The position numbers were made by a program, and so were the translations under genes. A stretch of 9,207 nt of DNA from CAZMRQ01 sp964568795 (lineage in GTDB: Bacteria > Pseudomonadota > Gammaproteobacteria > Comchoanobacterales > Comchoanobacteraceae), in contig CAZMRQ010000047.1 of the NCBI GenBank assembly GCA_964568795.1, positions 1-9,207 on the forward strand, read 5' to 3'. The notes under the pieces were generated by a model. That model saw only the letters and a program-made list of their open reading frames with translations, ran no database searches and had not been told where the DNA came from. Each line of letters begins with the position of its first letter. Positions within the stretch are counted from its first letter, which is position 1. Positions 1-6,439 of the stretch are shown one piece after another.

Positions 1-1416
1 GAGGTTGTCGAAGTCAGGGAGTTGCCCACAGAACAACATCTCCAGTGATTCGGTCATGTTGAGGTTGTGTTTTCTGCAAGTATTGAGATACCCTCTGACT
101 CTGCAGAAGATATTGGCCCCCTCTTCTGAGCGGAAGCAGCCAGATATCTTCTGCTGTACTTTGGTCATACGCAGATCATTTTCACCCAGATTGTTCGTGA
201 ACGGGACGTTGATATTCTCTGTAAAACGAAGGATATCATCCTTGTAAGTTAGGAACCGTTCTAACAGGTTGCGAGATTTTGATTTCTTGATTCTTCCTCG
301 CTTCTTCTTGCCGGGTGGCGGCAACGGCGGCGGGCATTCTTTCTCAGCACGAGCGAGGATTTTTTCGTATTCTGAGAGGGCTTCCTGATGCTGTTGAGTC
401 GTAAGCGTGCCACCTGCTTCCTTCGTCTGCTTGTTGAGGGATAAGAGCAGTTTGCTCATATCCCCAGCCCATGCTTGATCATCTTCTTCAAGTGACCATG
501 TCAGGTCGCGAAGTAGATGGGCATTGCACAGAGCGTGTTGACAGTCGTAGGTATAGTATGGTTTCCAGAGATCATGCACCATGACGCCTTTGAACTTGGG
601 CAGTATGCCTGCAGCATTCATCGCCTCAGTGCCACGCTTCACGTGAGCACTGAAGTGAGTCCAGAGATCATTGCAGGCTGTATGCAACCAGATTTTTTTG
701 CCATTGAGGTTGATACCTGTTTCATCAACATGGATGCAAGGGCTGTTGATAAGCTTGGACTTGGCTCGGTTTTCGAACTTTTCCAGGGCTTGGTAAGCCT
801 CTTGGTTGAAGTTGAAGACAGAGCCCTGGCTTACAGGCAGTCCGAGTTGGTCGGAGAAGTAGTCATTGATTCGACCATAGGGCAACATCTGGTACTGAGA
901 CATATACACCGATGTAGACTTGACCTTGGAACCATACTGCGTGTTGCTCTTCACATGTTCCGGGAATGGGGCCACATATCTGTGGCCCTGACTATCCTTC
1001 AGCACTTGGGCCCGGTACTCAGTCACATGCGTCGTCACTTTGATGTCGAACACCTGTCTGGCCTCGTAGCCTGCATCTCTGTATTTGCCTTCGGGCAAAG
1101 TGCTTCTGTCCAGCTCAATAATTTTGATTTCATCCGGATCCGCCACACGTTTTAGGTTCTTACCCACACGCCCAGGTTGCCCACCCGGCTTGAGACCTGA
1201 GGACTTGCCTGTGGAAGTCTTCTCTCTGTTGGGGTCAGATGAAGGGGATTTACTGGAGTTCCTGCTGGTGAGGCTAAAGCGTATCAGCAAGGTCTCCAAG
1301 ACCTTCGACTGCAACTCGATCATAGAGAGCAATGCAGGCGAAGCATCCTTTTCTTGATCCAGTACTGTTTTAGAGTCTCGGATGATAGTTTTGATATTTT
1401 CACGTGTTAATTCCAT
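1..1416 (-). CDS. tnpC: IS66-family transposase (TnpC type), C-terminus cut by window edge
   Basis: A reading frame of 472 codons stays open from an ATG at 1416 to the left window edge. It encodes a DDE transposase that cuts and joins IS66-type element ends. An N-terminal helical region (1-45) is followed by the family's Ser/Asn/Pro-rich motif SRNSSKSPSSDPN (51-63) and the LKPGGQPGR motif (75-83). The catalytic core shows HVDETG (D231), VHDLWKPY (D282), CNAHLLRDL (297-305), a Pro/Lys linker (362-381, GRIKKSKSRNLLERF) and NNLGENDLR (E412). All three acidic residues are present and there is no frameshift. The in-frame stop at 1444-1446 and the lack of another start codon fix the ATG; its ribosome site is weak. 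The last visible motif, LFCGQLPDF, is usually close to the C-terminus, so few residues should be missing. No tnpA or tnpB lies upstream, which fits the single-gene ISBst12-type branch. The base composition looks less AT-rich than the operon, in keeping with transfer. Confidence 0.93.
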   Translation of the reverse strand, partial: MELTRENIKTIIRDSKTVLDQEKDASPALLSMIELQSKVLETLLIRFSLTSRNSSKSPSSDPNREKTSTGKSSGLKPGGQPGRVGKNLKRVADPDEIKIIELDRSTLPEGKYRDAGYEARQVFDIKVTTHVTEYRAQVLKDSQGHRYVAPFPEHVKSNTQYGSKVKSTSVYMSQYQMLPYGRINDYFSDQLGLPVSQGSVFNFNQEAYQALEKFENRAKSKLINSPCIHVDETGINLNGKKIWLHTACNDLWTHFSAHVKRGTEAMNAAGILPKFKGVMVHDLWKPYYTYDCQHALCNAHLLRDLTWSLEEDDQAWAGDMSKLLLSLNKQTKEAGGTLTTQQHQEALSEYEKILARAEKECPPPLPPPGKKKRGRIKKSKSRNLLERFLTYKDDILRFTENINVPFTNNLGENDLRMTKVQQKISGCFRSEEGANIFCRVRGYLNTCRKHNLNMTESLEMLFCGQLPDFDNL

Positions 1417-1614
1417 ACGATCGAAACCTAGTGTTTTCCTGTACTAATAGTATATCATAGGTTTTCAAAGTGGATTTTGGCTTCCATAGAAACGATTGAG
1501 CGAATTTTAAATTTTCATGTGAGGGGTTTTGCAAGTGAGCTGCAAAATCATGCTTAAAAGGCATCTCTGCATGGTCTAAGTGGCTTCTCGTCATGACCTG
1601 AGGATCAACCCAAA

Positions 1615-1644
1615 ATTATGGAATTTTCGCAAAAAACCTGTCAA
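1615..1644 (-). promoter_or_regulatory. Strong sigma70-like promoter for the transposase
   Basis: On the minus strand a consensus -35 TTGACA (1639-1644) is followed by an 18-nt spacer and a 5-of-6 -10 CATAAT (1615-1620). Transcription would start near 1608 and give a leader of about 190 nt before the transposase ATG at 1416. It is the best consensus promoter in the window. Activity is inferred from sequence alone. Confidence 0.7.
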
Positions 1645-1646
1645 GC

Positions 1647-1674
1647 TTTTTTTGATATTTTTTTCAAGTTTTTT
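1647..1674 (-). promoter_or_regulatory. Three phased A-tracts (UP-like or bent DNA) upstream of the transposase -35
   Basis: On the plus strand, T-runs of 7, 7 and 6 bases start at 1647, 1658 and 1669, exactly 11 bp apart. On the transcribed strand they are A-tracts ending 2 bp upstream of the TTGACA. Helically phased A-tracts bend DNA, and A-rich DNA in this position commonly acts as an UP element for the RNA polymerase alpha subunit. A role in boosting the transposase promoter, or as a target for a nucleoid protein, is inference. Confidence 0.5.
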
Positions 1675-1873
1675 AGGGGCTTCTAGAGTCTAAGCAGCTT
1701 TCATATCCAAGCAAAATACCCCTGGTGAACAGTTACGAAATATTTTCATAAATCATATACAAATCTTACAATACAGTTATTAGCTCAACTATGATAGAAA
1801 CCACTGCAATGTCTTCAGTCAATTGAATAATCGATTGTTTTTCAATTTATCCGTATAACTTTCTTGATATGAC

Positions 1874-1897
1874 TATAATAACAATATAGCTCAGGAG
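1874..1897 (+). promoter_or_regulatory. -10 box and ribosome binding site of the SCP2 gene
   Basis: A perfect TATAAT at 1874-1879 lies 25 bp before the start codon. No good -35 is found 16-18 bp upstream, so the promoter may be weak or need an activator. AGGAG at 1893-1897 stands 7 nt before the ATG at 1905 and fixes that start. The 5' untranslated region would be only about 20 nt. Confidence 0.5.
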
Positions 1898-1904
1898 AAA
1901 AATA

Positions 1905-2189
1905 ATGAAAAAAGCACTAAAAGAGTTGATCAGTAAACGGCATATTGATGGCTTAAGTGGATCTATCCTATTCGATTTGGATCACAAGGATTACATCTAT
2001 GTAAGCGACCAAACAGGGAAAGTTAGTTTCGAAAAAAAGCCCAGTGACTGCATCATTGAGATCAGTGAGGATGATCTGATGGACCTCATGACAGGTAAGC
2101 TTGATCCTCTTCACGCATACATGGGTGGAAGACTCAGAGTGAGTGGCGACATGAGCATAGCCATGCAGCTACAAGCTTTGCTGTCTTAG
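1905..2189 (+). CDS. Small SCP2 sterol-carrier-like lipid-binding protein
   Basis: A 94-residue protein that is essentially one short SCP2 domain. After an N-terminal helix (1-12) come the beta strands SGSILFDL (18-25) and YIYVSD (30-35). Next are the family stretch CIIEISEDDLMDLMTGKLDP (49-68) and AYMGGRLRVSGDM (71-83), and a final helix ending IAMQLQALL (85-93). The pattern of acidic residue, strand, EDxxxLxxGKLDPxxAxMxGxLxVxGD is typical of small proteobacterial SCP2 proteins of about 100 residues. The family fold forms a hydrophobic pocket for fatty acyl or other lipids, with no catalytic residues expected. No signal peptide is seen, so it should be cytosolic. It lacks the long C-terminal part of UbiJ or UbiT, although lipid or quinone handling would be possible. 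The gene stands alone on the plus strand, between a mobile element and the end of bamA, 2 bp away. Its specific ligand is unknown. Confidence 0.82.
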   Translation: MKKALKELISKRHIDGLSGSILFDLDHKDYIYVSDQTGKVSFEKKPSDCIIEISEDDLMDLMTGKLDPLHAYMGGRLRVSGDMSIAMQLQALLS

Positions 2190-2191
2190 CA

Positions 2192-4420
2192 CTAAAAAGA
2201 TTGTCCAATGTCAACTTGTATTCTGTTACTGGACTTTTTATTTGAGTCACGATTAAACAGGTGTGCTGCACTGACGACTATCGTACCCATAGGCACCCAA
2301 ATCTCTGCTGACATCCCTGCAGAATAACGCAAATCTTTAAGAGAAATATCACTAGTATACACATTGCCCGCATCAAAAAACAAAGAAGGAGTTATAAATT
2401 CCGGCTTTGGTGATGGCAATAAAACCTCAAGCCCTCCAGTTAACAGTATGTTCCCACCAATGCTCTGATTGCTTATTTTTGAACCCAAAGACCCATAACT
2501 GTAACCGCGAACTGTGCCAAATCCGCCAGCATGGAACCGTTGGAAAAATGGCAGATCTCCACTATATGTGCCATACCCTTGTCCCCAACCGATTGAAAGC
2601 CTGGATTTAAATACCACAGGCTGTTCATACGCATCAAAAAGGTGAGTGTAATGAGAAAGATCCATTTCCACAACACCGTACTCAACAAACTTATCAATAA
2701 GTGGCAGTCCAATCTTACCAGTCAGGTCCAACTTAAATCCATCAGTAGGATGTATAAAACGATTCAGTGTGCTATATGACCAACGAGTTGTGAGCAATAG
2801 CTCTTGCAACGAACGACCATGCTGCTGAACAAACTGGTGTACATAGTCAGGAGATGAATCCAATGCAGTTAGGTCCATCGTTTTCAGCATTAACTGACTT
2901 GATAGCTCTCCCATCTTTGAAGTCAACCAAGTATGTCCATAAAAGATATTCGCTTGATCCAATTTAAATCGTGCTGATTTAAGGCTCTTGGTATTCTTCT
3001 TGTTGAAACCCAGACCCATAGTTGAAGATGACTCATAAAAATTAGCTGGCTGTGACAGATATAAATTAATTGATTGCTCAACCTTACCCATACTTGTACT
3101 CAGTGTCAGGGTGTTGCCCGTATCAAGCCAGTTCTTATTGTCAACAGCTGCACTAATACTCGCACCATACCCCCCCGTACTGTAATTAAGGCTCAAACTA
3201 GCTTGAGTATGACGCGCATTCTCCTCAATATACACAACAACATCAACTTCGCCGTCCTTCCCAGAGACAGGTTCTGTCAAAATTCTAGCCTGTTTGATAA
3301 AGGATGTATTCATTAATCTTTGCTTGCTTTTATCTGCAGCACTTGGATTAAATAAGCCGCCTTCATGGAACAAAACCATTTTACGCAAAGCCATTTCATC
3401 AGTACGTTGATCTTTGAATATCAGGCGCCTAATCTTTGGCAATGCCTTCTTAAATCCCTGAACTGTGAGATACACATTGTTCCCTCTCACTTCCTTTATT
3501 TCTGCATAGATCTGCAATGACTTCCCATTTTCAACATGCTTTTCTGAAGATTTCTTGATAAGCTCTTCAATAGTGCTGTAGTTGTAGCTATGCCCCTCTA
3601 ACTCTTTGAATGAAGAAGCTATCTCTGCAGGAACTCCACTCATCGATACCGATTTCACTTGATACAATGCGCCAGGATCAATGGCAAGTTGCAGAGCCAC
3701 CTGCCGAGAATTTAGAGTTATCACTTTGGTCTTAATAGCAACATCAAAGTAACCACTGCGTCTAAACTCCATTAACAGCTTAGCTTTTGCTACTTCTATT
3801 TTTCTCTGACTGTATATATTGTCTTTCTTAAGCCACGACAACCATGTTGTTGGGTAAACATCCATAACTTTAAGCAAGTGATCTTGCTTAAAAACTGGCG
3901 CACCGGTAATATCGATCGTTTTAACCAATAACGGTTCCTGTTCAGTGATATCAATATCAATAAATACACTTTGTCCATTTTCTGTTGTACTGAGATCTAT
4001 CTTAATGTCAGCTGTATGCCCTTGCATAGCCAATTGAGACTTAACCTCTCTAACCCAACTGTCAAGTTTGCTTTGGTTGAATACCTGAAACTTCTTAAAA
4101 CCTTGTGACTCAAGACTATCGCTCAACACCTCTTTTTTCACTGCTGATAAATCGCTGGAAATTTTGTACCCACTAATCTTAGGGTTTTCTACAAACTTAA
4201 ATCGAACTTTTCCATCTGCTTTTTTCGCATCTACACGCTTGAACCATCCTGTGCTATAGAGCTTTTTGATTGCATCATTGATTTGTTTATCTGAATTAAG
4301 GTCCAACCCATGGAGAACATCTTCAACCCTTATTTTATCAACTAACTGAACACCCTCTAGTTCATAACGAGCAGCCCATGTATGCGCACACAAGCACACA
4401 ACTAATATAAGTCTAAACAT
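2192..4420 (-). CDS. bamA: Outer-membrane protein assembly factor BamA (Omp85)
   Basis: The product (742 residues from the ATG at 4420) is the central barrel of the BAM complex, which folds beta-barrel proteins into the outer membrane. A short signal peptide (1-16, MFRLILVVCLCAHTWA) precedes five POTRA domains at roughly 17-80, 81-163, 164-250, 251-325 and 326-401. The last shows the KIRRLIF...LRKM...FNPSAADKSKQRL pattern. The barrel (402-742) has the conserved AGGFGTVRGY with the lid-lock Arg (R638), IGGN (654-657), SLFFDAGNVY (679-688), LRYSAG (697-702) and a C-terminal beta signal ending in Phe. Five POTRAs rule out TamA. The protein is shorter than E. coli BamA (about 810). The frame is open upstream to 4459, but GGAG 7 nt before 4420 and the signal peptide favour this start, which overlaps the end of cdsA by 8 nt. 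dxr and rseP, usually between them, are absent. Confidence 0.93.
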   Translation of the reverse strand: MFRLILVVCLCAHTWAARYELEGVQLVDKIRVEDVLHGLDLNSDKQINDAIKKLYSTGWFKRVDAKKADGKVRFKFVENPKISGYKISSDLSAVKKEVLSDSLESQGFKKFQVFNQSKLDSWVREVKSQLAMQGHTADIKIDLSTTENGQSVFIDIDITEQEPLLVKTIDITGAPVFKQDHLLKVMDVYPTTWLSWLKKDNIYSQRKIEVAKAKLLMEFRRSGYFDVAIKTKVITLNSRQVALQLAIDPGALYQVKSVSMSGVPAEIASSFKELEGHSYNYSTIEELIKKSSEKHVENGKSLQIYAEIKEVRGNNVYLTVQGFKKALPKIRRLIFKDQRTDEMALRKMVLFHEGGLFNPSAADKSKQRLMNTSFIKQARILTEPVSGKDGEVDVVVYIEENARHTQASLSLNYSTGGYGASISAAVDNKNWLDTGNTLTLSTSMGKVEQSINLYLSQPANFYESSSTMGLGFNKKNTKSLKSARFKLDQANIFYGHTWLTSKMGELSSQLMLKTMDLTALDSSPDYVHQFVQQHGRSLQELLLTTRWSYSTLNRFIHPTDGFKLDLTGKIGLPLIDKFVEYGVVEMDLSHYTHLFDAYEQPVVFKSRLSIGWGQGYGTYSGDLPFFQRFHAGGFGTVRGYSYGSLGSKISNQSIGGNILLTGGLEVLLPSPKPEFITPSLFFDAGNVYTSDISLKDLRYSAGMSAEIWVPMGTIVVSAAHLFNRDSNKKSSNRIQVDIGQSF

Positions 4421-5219
4421 ATAATATCTCCGAAAAAGGCCCAATAAAAGCCGCGCCAAGACAGCCTGCTAACCACAACTGTGAATCGAGTCGATCAAGT
4501 ATCCCACCATGTCCCGGCAACAGATTCCCTGTGTCCTTGACTTTCAATAACCGTTTTATCAAGCTCATCCATAGGTCCCCTAATATAATCAACAAGATGA
4601 ATACAACTGACCATATAATATAAGAAGACTTGTGGATGTCAAAGAAAAATGCCACCATGATTAACCAAATGCCCATCGTGATAGCTGCAGCAACAAAACC
4701 ACGGCATGATTTATTTGGAGAAACCCAGTAGCCCAGTGGCTTTTGAGAACCTAGAAAATAAGCACTTGAATCACCCACCCATGCAGTTCCCACGAATGCC
4801 AGCCATAAGTGCGGCTGTTTTATTGCACACAAAATGTGAATCACTGCTGCTGAAGCAATGACTGGCCCCAATAAAACAGGAGCTAATAATTGCCTATATA
4901 CTGCTGTGTGAGGCCCAACCATTAACATCATTGACAACATCACCAAGCACATCATGATTTGCAAAACCATCAAACAATGACCGAGGACGACTCCCCAACT
5001 GCACCAAAAAAATCCAGCCAGCGCTAAGGCTAGAGTGCAAAAAAGAAATGCCTGCCATCTTGAGAGCTGTGATAATAAAATCACTTCAGCCAAACACAGC
5101 CCTACCAACAAAAACACAATGGATGCATAAACCCACACAGGCCAACTGAAAATGAACAAGCTTGCTAAAATGTACAGCAGAAAAAAAGCTGTTAAGATGC
5201 GCTTTCCTCGATTTGACAA
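4413..5219 (-). CDS. cdsA: Phosphatidate cytidylyltransferase (CDP-diglyceride synthase)
   Basis: This inner-membrane enzyme converts phosphatidic acid and CTP to CDP-diacylglycerol and diphosphate, the precursor of all phospholipids. The 268-residue protein is almost wholly hydrophobic, with about seven or eight predicted membrane segments. The family signature is complete at 219-245: SxxKR, KD (228-229), LPGHGG (234-239) and DRLD (242-245). The earlier acidic site GTAWVGD (D150) and the SPNKS motif (167-171) are also present. The start is TTG at 5219, backed by GGGAG (5226-5230) 6 nt upstream; no other initiator lies upstream in frame. The first 28 nt overlap the end of uppS, and the stop overlaps the bamA start, so translation should be coupled at both ends. 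CTP depends on UMP phosphorylation by the PyrH encoded four genes earlier. In many relatives cdsA is followed by dxr; here bamA follows directly. Confidence 0.94.
   Translation of the reverse strand: MSNRGKRILTAFFLLYILASLFIFSWPVWVYASIVFLLVGLCLAEVILLSQLSRWQAFLFCTLALALAGFFWCSWGVVLGHCLMVLQIMMCLVMLSMMLMVGPHTAVYRQLLAPVLLGPVIASAAVIHILCAIKQPHLWLAFVGTAWVGDSSAYFLGSQKPLGYWVSPNKSCRGFVAAAITMGIWLIMVAFFFDIHKSSYIIWSVVFILLIILGDLWMSLIKRLLKVKDTGNLLPGHGGILDRLDSQLWLAGCLGAAFIGPFSEILYV
4428..4431 (-). promoter_or_regulatory. Ribosome binding site that decides the bamA start
   Basis: GGAG on the minus strand ends 7 nt before the ATG at 4418-4420, inside the last codons of cdsA. It picks this start over the in-frame upstream one at 4459, which would add 13 residues (two arginines among them) ahead of an otherwise normal signal peptide. 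Confidence 0.75.
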
Positions 5220-5884
5220 GGTGTTCTCCCGAATCTTCTTTGACGAGACTTATATTGACTGAGAATCTCCTCAAGGCTCTCTACATTAAAGTCTGGCCAA
5301 TATACATCTGGGAAAAAAAGTTCAGCATAAGCAATTTGCCATAGAAAACTATTGCTGATCCGTTGCTCTTTCCCTGTACGTACCAATATATCAATGTCAG
5401 AATTACGCCGGCTCATGTATGTGGCAAAATCATCCAAACAACCGTCTTCTTGCCAGCACTTTGCCATATGGCTCAGATGCCATTGGCCACTGTAGTTGAT
5501 AGCAATATGTATGGTCAATTTTGGGTCTTTTAAGCTGTTTTCTTTGAGAATTGATAAAGAATCTTGGACATGCCTCGGCAGTTTCGTCACATCCCCAATC
5601 ACATCCAAAGCTATATTTTCCTGTAGTAACTTAGCTGCCTGCTCATGAACAGCGCGACATAACAGCTTCAGTAAAAAATTTACCTCAAATTCAGGACGAT
5701 GCAGATAGTTCTCACAACTCATAGCAAAAAAGGTTAGCTCTTGTACACCTATATCAACAGCATAACGCACCAATGGCTCCAACACCTTATAACCCGCCAG
5801 ATGTCCTTGAGTGCGATTGAGATTACGTTTATTAGCCCAGCGGCCATTTCCGTCCATAATAAAGGCTATATGTCTGGCTTTCAT
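5192..5884 (-). CDS. uppS: Undecaprenyl diphosphate synthase (cis-prenyltransferase)
   Basis: A cytosolic, membrane-associated enzyme that extends farnesyl diphosphate with isopentenyl diphosphate units to the C55 lipid carrier used for peptidoglycan and surface polysaccharides. At 230 residues it is slightly shorter than E. coli UppS. HIAFIMDGNGRWA (5-17) carries the catalytic Asp (D11), and GHLAGYKVL (27-35) follows. The substrate site RTGKEQRISN (169-178) and the LWQIAYAELFFPDVYWPDF block (181-199) are clear. Two sites differ from consensus: SCENYLHRP (56-64) replaces the usual S-x-E-N-W-x-R-P, with Trp changed to Tyr and one extra residue. RTGKEQ replaces RTGGEH/Q. The catalytic Asp and Arg residues remain, so activity is expected. 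The ATG shares one base with the frr stop (TAATG). Only a weak GAAG precedes it, which points to translational coupling. No isoprenoid gene (dxr) lies nearby. Confidence 0.94.
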   Translation of the reverse strand: MKARHIAFIMDGNGRWANKRNLNRTQGHLAGYKVLEPLVRYAVDIGVQELTFFAMSCENYLHRPEFEVNFLLKLLCRAVHEQAAKLLQENIALDVIGDVTKLPRHVQDSLSILKENSLKDPKLTIHIAINYSGQWHLSHMAKCWQEDGCLDDFATYMSRRNSDIDILVRTGKEQRISNSFLWQIAYAELFFPDVYWPDFNVESLEEILSQYKSRQRRFGRTPCQIEESAS

Positions 5885-6429
5885 TAAATTTCTTCAAGTT
5901 CTTTTTGTTTGATTTGAAGCCTACTATCAATGCGAGAGATATATTCATCCGTTAACTTCTGTATACCAACTTCCTCACGATGCAACTCATCTTCTGTCAC
6001 CAGACCTTCACTCTCATTTCTCTTAAGCAGCTGTAAATAAACTCTTCTGTGCTGCCTAATGGCCACTCGTGCTTTCTCGGCATCAGCTTTGACAACTTTG
6101 ATAAGCTCCTGACGACGCTCTGATGTGAGCATAGGCATATTCACTCTCACCTTATCCGCTGACACATTGGCTTTCACCCCAAGATTGCTTTCATCTATGG
6201 CCTTGCCGACAACCTGGACCATTTGCACTTCCCACGGTGTGATATTCAGTGTTGTAGCATCTTCATTCGTCACATTAGCCACTTGGCTAAGCGGCGTATC
6301 AGTACCATAATAAGGAACGGTCACCTGATCTAAAAAACTTGGATGTGCACGACCTGTTCGTATCTTATGTAAATCTACCTGAAAAACATCAATAGTTTTT
6401 TCACATTTTTGCTTAAATTCTGTACTCAT
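5884..6429 (-). CDS. frr: Ribosome recycling factor
   Basis: With EF-G this cytosolic factor splits the post-termination ribosome so that subunits can be reused. The 181 residues match the family length (about 185). Landmarks are HKIRTGRAHPSFLD (21-34), VPYYGTDTPLSQVANV (38-53), NITPWE (62-67), LTSERRQELIKVVKADAEKARVAIR (101-125) and IQKLTDEYISRID (156-168). The helices of domain I (N- and C-terminal) enclose the small beta domain II. The YYGTDTPLSQVANV block is closer to gammaproteobacterial than to alphaproteobacterial RRFs. One oddity is RQHRRVYLQ (125-133) in place of the usual RNxRRDAN; the paired arginines are kept, the Asp is lost. A TTG at 6432 is in frame, but GAGGTGAT (6432-6439) includes its first base and places the ATG at 6429 correctly, so that ATG is chosen. 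The gap to pyrH is 8 nt. Confidence 0.95.
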   Translation of the reverse strand: MSTEFKQKCEKTIDVFQVDLHKIRTGRAHPSFLDQVTVPYYGTDTPLSQVANVTNEDATTLNITPWEVQMVQVVGKAIDESNLGVKANVSADKVRVNMPMLTSERRQELIKVVKADAEKARVAIRQHRRVYLQLLKRNESEGLVTEDELHREEVGIQKLTDEYISRIDSRLQIKQKELEEI

Positions 6430-6431
6430 CA

Positions 6432-6439
6432 ATCACCTC
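6432..6439 (-). promoter_or_regulatory. Extended Shine-Dalgarno of frr
   Basis: GAGGTGAT on the minus strand complements eight consecutive bases at the 3' end of typical 16S rRNA. It is the longest match to the anti-Shine-Dalgarno that I noticed in the operon. It overlaps the TGA stop of pyrH (6438-6440) and the in-frame TTG at 6430-6432, so it selects the ATG at 6427-6429. Confidence 0.75.

Larger units (their letters stand above)
1..1736 (-). mobile_element. IS66-family insertion sequence, one end in window (boundary tentative)
   Basis: The transposase and its leader form the 5' part of an insertion sequence. IS66-family ends usually begin with GTAA and duplicate 8 bp of target. Read on the minus strand, GTAACTGTTCACC begins at 1736 and is the best candidate for the terminal inverted repeat. 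A second GTAA at 1769 is the alternative. The other end lies beyond the left edge, so neither the inverted repeat nor the duplication (it would be GAAATATT at 1737-1744) can be confirmed here. That the element is present is well supported; its boundary is inferred. Confidence 0.55.
1417..1904. other. 488-base intergenic region: IS66 leader plus SCP2 gene upstream region
   Basis: The left two thirds (1417-about 1736) are probably the untranslated leader of the insertion sequence. They contain the transposase promoter, phased A-tracts, a 7-bp inverted repeat (TTTTGCA at 1527-1533, TGCAAAA at 1541-1547) and an 8-bp palindrome GTCATGAC (1590-1597). A 64-codon minus-strand frame (1594-1400) runs into the transposase start, but it has no proper ribosome site and no recognisable domain, so it is not called as a gene. 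The right third (1737-1904) is very AT-rich and holds the -10 and ribosome site of the SCP2 gene. I see no tRNA or other RNA gene. Confidence 0.6.

Noticed and set aside
517..1155. Plus-strand open frame of 212 codons
   Set aside because: It lies antisense to the transposase, whose DDE motifs are clear on the minus strand; the plus-strand translation shows no known domain.
2170..2215. Possible terminator between the SCP2 gene and bamA
   Set aside because: Only a 4-bp stem (TGCT/AGCA) is present and no adequate T-run follows it on either strand.
2192..4420. TamA rather than BamA
   Set aside because: Five POTRA domains and the place after cdsA fit BamA; TamA has three POTRA domains.
4421..4459. 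Upstream extension of bamA by 13 codons
   Set aside because: It would put extra charged residues before a normal signal peptide, and the ribosome site GGAG (4428-4431) points to the ATG at 4420.
6430..6432. TTG start for frr one codon upstream
   Set aside because: Its first base lies within the Shine-Dalgarno GAGGTGAT, which is placed correctly for the next codon, ATG.
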